The notes under the pieces: model-generated
Told to the model about the DNA's origin: nothing
Database searches by the model: none
The model's input: the letters and a program-made list of their open reading frames with translations, nothing else
Position numbers and translations under genes: made by a program
In this document: positions 34,955-45,857 of the stretch, one piece after another
Layout of the letters: each line of letters begins with the position of its first letter
Numbering within the stretch: position 1 is the stretch's first letter
Assembly (NCBI GenBank): GCA_033220425.1
Contig: CM065646.1
Location: 3,789,501-3,853,500, forward strand
Direction of reading: 5' to 3'
Origin: Lepraria neglecta
Taxonomy: Eukaryota; Ascomycota; Lecanoromycetes; Lecanorales; Stereocaulaceae
DNA length: 64,000 nucleotides

Positions 34955-36119
34955 CTAGAGTAAATGTTGAAGCCCGAAAGCAATCTCGTTGGCCGTCAAG
35001 TTATGAAGCGGATATGTCGGATAATATCCACTGAACCAGAAATACTGAGGAACCGCATAAGCACAATCCGGACTCTTGTAAGTCATGCTAGGCAACGGAG
35101 TCCCAAGGTAACTATCTGCATACACCGAGCAATTGTGCGTGGTATCCACATACCTTGCGGTGAAGTCGGAGTAGGCGGTGTTATCCAAGACATAACTGAA
35201 GAGACCGTTCATGTCGAACAGGAAGAAAGTGGCATCAAGGTACTTGTTGCCGAGAGTCGAGATCATGATTTCCAACCTGCCGTTGAAAGTCGATAACGTC
35301 GGCTTTCCAATCCTGGGTTACAGCTGCTCCTTCGTCTGCACCCATGGGACTTCGGTCGATTGGCGGCAAGTTCACGATGAGGAAGTTGCGGACTCCGAGA
35401 TCATACAACTAGAGCATACGTCAGAGGGGCTTCATATCGAAACACCTAGTGAAGGAGTAAGTACCTACTCCAGACCTGCCCGGTACTGATTGAATACAGG
35501 GGCGACGATGCCGGACCAGTTCGTATAGCCCTAATTAATATCGTTGATGCCAAATCCAAAATGGTAGATGCTGTTTGACGGCGTCCAACCAGCTGGCTTG
35601 TTCGTGGAGAAATTACCGACATACCACTCAATCTGGTGGACGAGATCGTTGGTCTGCCCGCACGGGGTTTGTGGTGGGATATCACCACAAACGAGTGACC
35701 AGTCCACTGGAGAACCGGGGATGGCATGCATGTCTGTTGCGATCAAGCTTTGATTCCATTGATACGTCATCAGGTCGACGTAATTGGGCCCATTGCAAGA
35801 GGTATTGAATGGTGGCTGTGGATCTACGATGTCGGGACCGGTGTAAGCCACCATTTTTACCGGTGTCAGCAAGTTCGCGCAGTAATCTTCATTTGGCTTG
35901 CTTACAAGACACCGAGGTACCTAATTTTGCTCCAGCAGTCGTACACGCTGGAAGCTGATACAGCTGGGGGGTTCCCGGCGAGGAATCGACAAAGATTCCA
36001 TCTACATACCCATGAAGGCGGTGGAGCTGCCGGTGAGGACTGTGGAGTTGGTGAAGTAGGGACGAGAGATCCAAGTAGATTGCGAGCAAAATGCTTGTGA
36101 AGCTGGAGGTTTGCAACAT
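34955..36119 (-). pseudogene. Broken secreted GDSL-type esterase
   Basis: An N-terminal hydrophobic segment (MLQTSSFTSILLAIYL) resembles a signal peptide. The middle reads CNGPNYVDLMTYQWNQSL, VHQIEWYVG and GFGINDIN, the last like the GxND block of GDSL/SGNH esterases. The C-terminal part reads LYDLGVRNFLIVNLPPIDRS and FFLFDMNGLFSYVLDN. Damage: TAG at 35531-35533 right after GINDIN, TAG at 35465-35467 where an exon-end CAG would be expected before GTACTT, and a one-base frame change at an AAA run near 35286. The first conserved block (GDS) is not readable. The family may be carbohydrate-esterase-like, with moderate confidence. Confidence 0.65.
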
Positions 36120-37277
36120 GTTGGATCAATAGTCTGCAATCACAGTTTAACGGTATCAAAGGATATGTGCTTTGGACATCCAGCTTTTCAAAACAGAATT
36201 GGGCACCGTGTGACTTATGTACTGGATAGAACGGAGCAATGAAGCATGACACAGCAAAGTGTCTCCTCACCTGACTTTCCATTACTGTCGTCAAACAGGC
36301 GAGGGTGGCGACGAAGTCAATTGAGGTCCTTCACCACCTTTGTTGGCCATACTCTGTGCGGTGAAGAAGGACCATGAAATTCTCTGAATTACGAGACCAT
36401 AGAGAAAAAAAGCATGACCGCGCGAATTTTCTTCTTCGTCCTGCTCCTTCACTTCCGCTGTGGGAGAAGGGGTGGCGATAAAGGCAGCTTGCCAGAGATG
36501 TGAATCTGCGAATACTGCACTGATGACCATGTGCGAATGGTGCCGGCAGTCACTTCTTGTTGCACTGGGTGGTAAAGGAGCTCAGGGTCCCCAGCAAAAT
36601 GGTTGGCGGCAGCCCAGATAGTTGTGTAACGTTTCTGCCAGGAAATAAGGCCTTAGCCAGTTTTCGAAATGGAATTGAAATTTTCAAGTAGTAGAAAATG
36701 GAAGAGGCGCAGTGTTGTTATGTTCAGACCCGGGCATGTACTAAGGCTGATCGAGGCTCGCATCGGCAGCGTTCACAATCCACGTGATTCTGCACGAGTG
36801 TCGCCGGTGAATGAGGTTGTCTCCTTGAAAGTGAGGCGCCTTTGAACGGACCGTCGAATCTATAGCTATCGGTTTCCCCATCGGTACAGTTAGCGCTCAA
36901 TGAATCGAGAAAGACTTACCGATCTCATTCAGTTGCTGCAGTTCGGGAACATTCGTAGGTATTACCTCTGAGCCTCGTTTGGTATGCCAGATGTAACAGT
37001 ATCGGCGGAGGGAAGGAAGAAAGAACAAGACGCAACGGCAGGAAAAGACAAGAACCCGACCATTTTATCTGATGAGGGCAATCGGGTTAAGCATGTTCTA
37101 GAGGATATCTCATGGTTTTTAATCAAGATCGCGATGCTCTTCATCGCCAAACCAATGTCGTAACTCGTCCTATGTACTAAATGCACGCTCATGGGGTAGT
37201 CAGCGGTGGAAGAATCAAAACCCATCTCGCAGGTTCTTTCCAAAACCAGCTCTGACTCTGTGCAACTGTTAAAGAGC
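36120..37277. other. Gene-free stretch
   Basis: About 1.1 kb with only short, unsupported open frames. It contains the 3' region of the glycosyltransferase gene. Confidence 0.5.
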
Positions 37278-40200
37278 TCAGGTATTCTTAGCAGCAACAG
37301 CCTTCTTATGCTCCTCCTCAGCCAGACTCTGCTTCTTGATATACTCAAGAACGATCTCCTCCTCGGTCTTCGACTTGCTCAACCTTTGCTCGTGCTCCTC
37401 CTGAGCCCCCTTGGAGAGTTCAATCGCCTTCTGAAAGTCCTCATCTTTCAGGCTTTCAACTGGTGGGTCATCAACTGGATTAGCCTTTGACCTCTCAATG
37501 GCGACCTTGATGTTCTCGTCATCATCGGTGTCAACACCCGAGTCATCGAAATCGACATCGGGGAGATTATTTCGTTGGTCCGACCCCGAAGATTCTTGCA
37601 TACTGCGCAACAAAGCTGCTTTAAGCTGCTCGTCGTGGACGCCAGCCCCATCGAAACTATCAGCGGTAGGTTTGGCACGCTCTCCACGGCGAACTCGACC
37701 GGCTTCAGCCACACTGGCCTGTATCGCCCTTTGGACAGCATCACCGCCATCACCATCTTTTTGCGCCTTCTGTAGCTCGATGACACTCGCTCTGATTGCT
37801 TTTTCGATCATCTCGTCCTCCTTTGGATTTCCACGTGATGTGGCGGCAACTGCTGTTTGAACAGCTTCCTCGAAGTCTGCACTATCTGGGCTTGAGTTTG
37901 CAGCCTTCGGCTTTGGTGGCTGGATAACAAAGGGGTGGTCCGTGGGGATTATTGCAGGGATGTCATCGGAATCAGCGCGCTGTAGGACCTTCTTTTGCTT
38001 CTTCTTCTCCGCAGATATTCTCTTCTTCTCCTCAATGGTTGCCTTGAGATAGCAGCCATGTCCAAGGAATTTACCATGTTTTGCAAGCTGTTTCTCTTTC
38101 TCGATCTCCACCTGGATGGCCTGCCATCGACTCACGACGTCGAGTCGCTCCTCTCTAGTTGAGTTGTGCCAGTCTTCGTAACCTTGTGCTGTACGGGCGG
38201 CGACGATGTAGTTCTGGACGCTGGATCCAAGATGCTTCTGAAGTTCTTTGTAAATGCCTTTGAAGGTGTAGCCCGGCAATCCCCAGATGGCTACATTATT
38301 AGTGAATGAACGCCTTACAGTCGTTAGACTAGACTTACCGGCGCCTGGTTTCAAAACAACCCCTCCGATACCTTTGCCAAAGCCCTTAATCAAGCCGGCA
38401 ACGCCTTCCTTCTTTGCACCCTCCAAAGGCTGTGTGACTAGACCAGTAATTCCATCGTAGAATCCAAAGCCGAATTCCTGACCCCATTAGCTCGCACTGG
38501 ATAGTGCAATTGAACAGATCATACCTTGCCTGCAGCCTTTAGGCCACTCTGGAATCCTGTCACCTTGTCTGCTTGACGAACACTCTCATCACCATAAAGC
38601 TTTGGAGCATTATGGAACCCTCGTGCTAAGCTAAGGGTGAAGTCCATAGGCGATTTCAAACCTGCGCCGACTATCTGTTTGACGCTCTTGCCAGCTCCTA
38701 ATGCCGCTTCCAGAGATATCTGACTAGCTCGGTCACCAGAGAGGGATCTTTGGTGGTGTCCAGATTTTCTGCTGGGACTTGAGCTACGTGACGAGGACCT
38801 CGATAACGATCCTCGTAGAGCGCTTCTCATCGAGTTCTGATGCATAAGTTTTGGATCTGCTTGGCCGCTTGCAGTTCGCTGAATGCCGCTAGCAGGCGAC
38901 TTTGGTTCTTCGCGGCTGTCTTGAGGTGATAATGGACCAGCTGTGTCGGCTGTATTCTGGGTCTCCCTCGTGCCTGTTTGCCCCAACTCTAATGACGATT
39001 TGGACGCGTCGGCAGATTTCGAGTGGCTTTCACCTGACGATGATGCAGCTGACGATAAAGTGATTAGCAAACCCCCAACACAACGTATCAAGCATGAAGC
39101 TTACTATCTCCCTCAACATTCTTCTCCGAGGGCTTTATTTTTAGAGCTCTTATAATCTCAACAGGGAAATCGGCAAAGCCCATCATTAAGCTCCCAATAG
39201 TCCCCATAAGTGCAGAGGCGCCACCAGTGATAGGATCCCAAGGGCCATCCTCGGAATCGTACTCTCGTGGCCGGTACCTTGTGCTCGTTAGTGGATTGTA
39301 GAGACAGTAGGGTTGTGGAAGTCTTACAGTTTCAGGTTATTGAAATCCAAGAGGCCTTCATTCCCCAAAGTTGTCGCGGCGAAGGCACTCAACCTTATTG
39401 TCGTTCGTTTGACTCGCCAGACCGCCACTCGACTGGGCGCTACTAAGCAACGCATCGTATCAACATCCAGCTTGTCATGGAAGCTCTCGGCTCCGGAATG
39501 CGTGCCCTTCTCTGAGGCTATTCGAGCACCCAACTCTTTTGCTCTCTCCTGAGTGGTCGACTTCAGGCATTCAGCGATCGCAGAAGCTAACTTATCCGCA
39601 GTGAGTTGTTTGTTGGGTATTGGAAAGGGTCCAGCTCCAGCTCTAGCAACCATAGCACCCCAAAATGGCTGATCCCCAAAGAATGGCACCACCACAGTCG
39701 GTTTGCCCGCCATTATCCCAGCTGCTGTTGTACCAGCACCGCCATGGTGAACAACGCATGATACGTGTTGAAAGAGCCAGTCATGAGGTACATTGCCCAG
39801 CATAAAAACGCCATCCGGAATTCCTAGCTCGTCCGCCCCAAACCCACCCCAGCCTTTGGAAACAAGTGCTCGTTGACCACTTTTCTTGACAGCTTCGAAA
39901 ATGAGTTTTGTCATGGCGTTCGGGTCGTCGACGACAATAGATCCGAAGCCAATGTACACTGGTGGCGGTCCGGCCTCGAGAAAGGCGGCGAGATCCGGCT
40001 CGGGAGTAAAGCTACTCGCCAAAGATAAGAAGTAGAAGCCAGATATGGATATATGAGGTCCCCAATCCTTTGGCTTTGGGATCAAGGCTGGAGACCTAAA
40101 AGTATGAACTTTAGCCCGGCGCTCCAAGGAGCATGTAACAGCACCGTGTACTTACCAACAGTACGTATACGGAATACGCAGTCGACTTGCCATACCAGGC

Positions 40201-41617
40201 GCCCACATGAGGCTCACGGGTTCTAAGTTGAGGGACTTCTCTCGAAACCGGTTGATCACGTCTCCGAGACCCTGCCATGTCATCATCTCCACAAGAGCGT
40301 ATGAGACGAAATTCGATATACTTGAGTCAGCATTGGACGATTGTATATTGGCGAGAGGGTGAGGGAAAGACTGCGTTGGAGACCAGGGCATGCTTTGAAG
40401 TCTTAGCAAAAGACATTGTTCCCGGTTCGTGAAGATGACGACTTACGTGAACATTAAATGCAAAGGAATTCCCAGCTTCTCAGCAATATGGATGTGAGCA
40501 AAACTTGGGGGATTTGCGATGATGCAATCGGCCACGAAAGGCTTTTCCGTAGGGTCAACGTCCATCCCGATTCCGCTATCCAGACTCATACGACCGTCCA
40601 AATGATCGTCTGACGCTCTAATACCCGTGCCATCACCCACTTCGATACACGATCTCCAGCAACCCTGTACAATCTCGTACATGCCTTTACGCCGCTTGCC
40701 CACATCGCCGCTACGCAGTGAATCCATTCCGGGCATCAGGCCAGGGTTCTTGACCATAAATGCCATGAGCTCTGCCGGGTCTCCGCCGATGCTGAAAAAC
40801 TCCAAGCCATTCTCTTCCACAAATTTTCTGAATGTCCCATGTGTAGCCAGCCGTACGCGGTGGCCGTAGGTTTCCTTCAAGACTTTCCCAAGAGCAACGA
40901 ACGGTTGGACGTCTCCTCGGGAACCAACCACATGGATGACAACATTCATAGGCGGAGGAGGAACTTGGCCAGGAGCTCCACTTAGAGCAGCAGGTATGTA
41001 GTCGGGAGGGTGGTCTACAGGTTTTTCCACTTGCTGTAGATTAAGTTGGCTTCGCAGAGCTGGTACGAGTAGGTCCGACAGTCTTCGAGACTTCTGGTTG
41101 ATGTCAATGTTGAGGCGGCCGTCATCTGTAGAGGGTTCAGTCGCATTTCATGCTGAAAGTAGGCATAGATATCCCATACCTGCAACCTTCGCCTGGGTGT
41201 TGAATCCATCTTGACTGAAATCAACATGACCGAGCTTCGGACCATACGCTATTGTTGGTATCTGTTCGATCGGCGTTTCCTGTGTTGTAGAGGTTTGACC
41301 CTTGTTCGTCTTTGCTCTATCGGTCTCAGGGACTTGGATGTTCCTATGGTCGATAACTGCGAATTAGCTTGAACTACCAAGTAGAACATGCCCACGAGTG
41401 TTGTTATCAAGCTTGGTAGGACGCACACACGCCTGTTGGCGGAAGAGCTTGCTTTGCCTTCTTTAGCTATCGAGGCCCCTGGTGCTGCCTGAGACGTAGG
41501 TCCCTCCTCTTCCCTCCGGTTTTCGGTGGCTGCAGCTTCTGCTTGAGCGATGACTGCGTGGGGGAGCTCCATAGAATTATCTGGAGCACCGTTCGAGGGA
41601 AGGTGATTGGGCGACAT
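37278..41617 (-). CDS. Sterol-glucosyltransferase-like UDP-glycosyltransferase with UIM-like repeats
   Basis: Nine exons (41617-41431, 41356-41180, 41125-40447, 40392-40156, 40095-39328, 39277-39105, 39048-38525, 38477-38339, 38290-37278) join in phase to 1298 residues without a stop. The catalytic part starts with VGSRGDVQPFVALGKVLK (glycosyltransferase family 28 N-terminus) and has the UDP-sugar signature VVHHGGAGTTAAGIMAGKP, then PFFGDQPFWG. After it come YRPREYDSEDGPWDP, a Ser-rich linker, a Gly-rich LIKGFGKGIGGVVLKPG block and AIWGLPGYTFKG. The last 250 residues hold five or six acidic Ala-x3-Ser helices (for example EKAIRASVIELQ, QRAIQASVAEA, KVAIERSKA, QKAIELSKG) that look like ubiquitin-interacting motifs. 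No PH or GRAM domain, unlike Atg26. It probably glycosylates a membrane sterol or lipid. Confidence 0.9.
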
Positions 41618-42458
41618 GGTGAGCTCTTGAGAACGCGTGGAAGGGGTATCTCAAAGCAAGTTCAAGGTACGTTAGCATAGCATTATGGACGGTGTAACCG
41701 GGTACGTGAGATCGTCACTGATGGAGAAGTGACAGGCAAATACAATACGATTCGAGGTCGTAGAGTGAAGCATGCATGGTACAAAGACGGGCTCCTGCGG
41801 AACGAGGTGCAGGCAACGAGATCGTTCATATATACATGCGGGCACTTATCAGGGAATCTAGTTTGATGATTACTCTTCTTAGTTGGAACGGTCTGGCGCC
41901 TCACCTGCCCCACCATGTTCCGCCCTGACAGGGGTCTTGTCCCGGGAGCATTCCTAAACTCATCCTAGTGGAGTCGAAGTGGGAGGCTTACTAACGGGTC
42001 TCCAAGCTCGCGCATGAGGCTAAGAAAACGTGTTCCTTTGTTGGCACGTTTTGTACTCTATACAAGCTACATCTATATCTCAAGTGCTTTGAGAAAGCCC
42101 GTGTCTGCCTATGATTGTCCATCGTTCCTAGAATGCCTATGTCCTAGGGAGCAGGAATTTATCATAGAATAAACGGCCAGAGTAGAGCGATGACTTCAAG
42201 TAGAGTACCACTTGAATAAGTGAGATGGTCGAGTCAAAGACAGTTGTACGAACATTGTATTTACAGTCCCGAAAACGTGTAACAGACGCCAAGTCATGCA
42301 GGTATTTCGAACTGGGCATCCCAGACATCAGCCTCCCAAAACGCCACGCTAAAGTTCAGCATATCTTGAGCTCTCAACCCAATAGAGTTCATCCTAGCAA
42401 TACAGCTTGCACACTATACATAGTACCAAGGAGAGTGGTGCCAATCGAGGAGCTAATC
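41618..42458. other. Intergenic between two same-strand genes
   Basis: It holds the glycosyltransferase promoter and the 3' region of the DUF155 gene. No gene seen. Confidence 0.5.
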
Positions 42459-44338
42459 TCAGAGAAGGCCGTCGTGGACAGGCATAACGCAAGTCGGCAA
42501 GCTTTTATCTTTGCCACCTCGTGCATGGAGGATACCGAAGCGGAGGAAGACCTCTGAGCAGGTTACGAAGATAGAGAGGATGATGAGTATGATGATGATC
42601 CAGGTGAGGCCTAGAAATATGTACATTAGCAACGGTCCACTGCGAAAGCTCGCATGAAAATGAAGGGTAAAAGTGGAGTTGACTTACGAGACATTTTATT
42701 GTCCGCTATTGAATCCGAAAGAATCTCAGCAAGATCCAGGAAAACCTTGCATCGCTCATTGAGGACTTGGATGCGGGGCTTGATCTCGAGATACTCGCGG
42801 ACGGCGAAATAGAGAGGATGAAGGGTAGGTTCGCTGTCCCAAAAGAAATTCGGCACATCTAGCATGTTCGAAGCTGCAGAAGAGTAGAGGTCAGTAAATC
42901 AGATCTATCGGAAAAACAGCGCTGGAAGCAGATAGACTTACATAGATTGACATCTACTCGACTCTGGAACAGCGCCCCAAGGATCTTGATAACTTCCTCT
43001 CTCTTCATCCCCAATGTTCCCGTCAAAGCTAAGCTTTTCGGTACGTGTTGAGCCTCAAACATTTGGTTCGCCATTCTTTGCTCGAAAAAGCACAACTTCG
43101 TGCTTTGAGCGATGGCGTGCGACATCGCAAGCTTGATCATATGGTCTCCACTCCTCAATGTAATCATGTCGTTGAAGACCCTAGGCCTTGGTGTTTCTGG
43201 CGAATATTCGAAGTGGAACTCTTCAGTCTCAAAGTCTTCTTCTCTTTGCGCACCACCCACCAAAGGCATGCCCGTTTCTGACTCGGAGAAAGTAAGGTCG
43301 GCCAGGACATCCTTCTCTTGCCGTTCTGTAAAATTCCAGAAAACCACTACCCCATATGAGAAGACGAACATTTCGGCGAAGGTAAAGGCGTCAGGCGCGA
43401 CTCTCTGGGGACTCGAAGAAGGCTCGTTGTTGTTTTCTCTATCCTCCGAACTGTAGCCATTCGGGATGTTTTCGTCTTCTGACGCTCTCCTCGGACTTTC
43501 TCCATCCTCATTACCCTTCACCCCGAAGCTCTCCCCTCCATCTTCTTCAAAATAGCCCTCGCCGTAGTCTCGTAGCTCACTTCGTTCTATCTCCTCGTCC
43601 AGAACTGCTTTCCCACCTGGACTCTTTAACACGGGACTGCTCCGTATCCTATATCCCCCACTACCAGGTAATAGCGGCAAGTGGTAGACCACGTAAAGGC
43701 AATCATCGTATAGCTTCGTCCTCGCTGCATGCTTCTCCTTCAGAAACGCAGCTGTTCCCTTCAATTTGCAAGCTTGCGCAGTGCAGTATGCCGTCACCCT
43801 CGCCAGCTTCTCCGCTCTCCTAGCCTTCGGTAATCTTTCCGCATAGCTCTTTCCCTTCTTCCCGCCGGCTCTTCTCAAAGCATGTTCGTCATCTTTTGTA
43901 GGAGAAACCTCATTGTCCTCATCATAGTCGGCCTTCTCCTCTAGCTCTGCCTCGTCCGTGGCAGCCTCGGGCAAAAGCACCAACTTCTCACTGACCTTCG
44001 TACTTCGCGGGGGCATGTGTTGAGGGACCAAGCGGCCTGCGAGCCTAGGATCTGCAGGTCTGCCCGAACCAGTGCGCAGGGCGTGGGGCCTTGCGCTGGG
44101 TTGCCGTTGCTGCATGGAGGGGATGTCGGAGGCATATTGGAGGACGCTGTCGACGGTTATGAAGCGGGAATTTTGGCGGAGGAGGAGGCCGGAGGGATGG
44201 CTTTGAGGGGTTGGTCGTTCGCGAGCGTCGGTGACCTGGGCATTATCATAAGGAGCTTCCGACGCATTGGGTATGGAGGGGGTTACTCACTAGAACCGTT
44301 GGGCCTCGCTTTGCTGCTGCTTGCGAAAATGGCGCCAT
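42459..44338 (-). CDS. DUF155 (RMD1/RMND1-like) membrane protein
   Basis: Four exons (44338-44291, 44235-42942, 42873-42688, 42610-42459) give 559 residues. The short first exon (MAPFSQAAAKRGPTVL) joins through GTGAGT...CCCAG to FITVDSVLQYASD. The DUF155 domain reads VTAYCTAQ, FSYGVVVFWNFTERQEKD, EEFHFEYS, ITLRSGDHMIKLAMSHAIAQ, TGTLGMKREEVIK, FFWDSEPTLHPLY and RIQVLNERCKVFLDLAEILS. It ends in one membrane segment (LTWIIIILIILSIFVTC). Relatives are yeast Rmd1/Rmd8, fission-yeast Sif proteins and human RMND1. Fungal members without a presequence are thought to sit in internal membranes; the molecular role is unclear. The N-terminal 200 residues are acidic and disordered. Confidence 0.9.
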
Positions 44339-44924
44339 GATGCACAAGATGTTAGACTGACATTCGAACCTTGAGCGCAATGAGCGCTAGCCTCAAGCTG
44401 TGAGCTTTGGAGTTGGAGATGCCGAGTTCTTGGATTTTAGAGATGATATATTTTCCCAAAGTAGCTTAGCTTGCCCAAATCATAGCATATGAAGTCACAG
44501 TACTGCTCGATTCAGTATGTGTTTCTTCGAAAAGACACATTATTATAGCTACAGCACCTCCGCTGTACAGGGAGTATCAAGTCTCATTTAACCATCCAGT
44601 GACTCAATTTATCACTCTCTACTCTAACACATTCCATTCTGTCGAGGTAGTACTCAGGGTTTGCTTCCAGACTGTCATTCGTCATCCAACGCCCTGGATA
44701 AGATGCTACTCTCGGCCTAACTACTCCGACAAGTACAACACTTTGGTGATATTCCGAATTACAGGTGGCTGGGCCCAATTGCCTGTACAAATGCAACACT
44801 TTGGTACATAGTCACGAAGAGTTACTTTTTTTGGACGTATGAGTTCTGAAACAGCTACTTTGCATGGTCACTAACCTGAAGCTGGCTTTACGATGCTACT
44901 GACTCAAGTTGGGAATCTGCCATA
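44339..44924. other. Gene-free stretch
   Basis: Promoter of the DUF155 gene and 3' region of the next minus-strand gene. Short open frames are unsupported. Confidence 0.5.
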
Positions 44925-45857
44925 TCATTCAAAATCCACCTCAGGCTCACGCTCAATCTTCACACTCATCCCCATATCCTGACCCCAAGCTTGGGACTCT
45001 TCCCCATTCACCAACGTGTCAACTTGGCCCGGTAAAGCCTCCTGACCACAAGTTTGGGAATCTTCCCCAACAAATGTACCACCACCCTGACCCGCCAAAG
45101 CCTCTTGAGCAACTCGCTCCGCGCCCTCGCCCGTCTGAGCCCAGCGATTCGTTCTGTGCTCCCGATTCTGGTGCCCCTCATAAGCCTCAACGCCTCGGGG
45201 CCGTATCGCTGTCCGATGCAGAACGGGCATTGCAGCGGCTTTTTGGAGCCAGGGTTTTCGATGTAGAGAGGGTGGTGGGCGTGGTAGTGATCGAAGACTG
45301 CATCCTCGTTTGAAAAGATTTCGCTGCAAAAGTGCCAGGGGCAGTCCAAGATGCGGTATGGGTTATTGCTAGAGCGGCGGTGTTGACGGGTTCGGCGATA
45401 CGCTTTCGCTTTCCAAGCGTTGTAGGTCGTGGTAGGGCTTGGTGGAGTCGAGCGTTTCTTGGACTTGGAGGACATGTCGGTTAAGTACTCCTTAAGTTCG
45501 TCTTCCCAGTGGCCTGCAACCGTTTGGGAGTTAGATACCACTGTAATGCCCCAAAATGTGCGTGTATACAGGACAAAAACCCCCATGCTTGCTTCAAACA
45601 ACGGGCTAACAATCCAACGTTGCGACCAAAGAATGGATGAAGTGCGTCAAAACATACATACCTTTGAGGCCATCTTCCTGCGATTCTTTCTCTTTGAGAG
45701 CACCTTGCAGCTCTTCTTGGTAATTGTCTTGGGTCGCGCTCTGCTGCTCTACCTCGAATGTCTGGTCTGGCTCCGCTAATGCCTTCACAAGTTCGGCTCT
45801 GAACCCCTCTTCGAAGTCGCTAGTCGCGGTTTCGCCGGTGGTACCTGAGCCACACAT
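44925..45857 (-). CDS. Putative C2H2-like zinc-finger protein with a frame change
   Basis: Exon 1 (45857-45662) encodes an acidic N-terminus and joins by a phase-1 intron (GTATGT...TGCAG, 148 bases) to exon 2 at 45513. Exon 2 has a basic patch (KSKKRS) and two finger-like pairs: CPWHFC followed by DHYHAHH, then QCPFC. In this frame the protein then becomes Arg-rich. Adding one C to the CCCC run (plus-strand GGGG at 45197-45200) gives GVEAYEGHQNREHRTNRWAQ and a Gly/Gln/Glu tail containing a partial repeat (AQEALAGQ, CGQEALPGQ) and ending EREPEVDFE at 44925. I think the second reading is the true one. It is probably nuclear; targets unknown. Confidence 0.55.
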
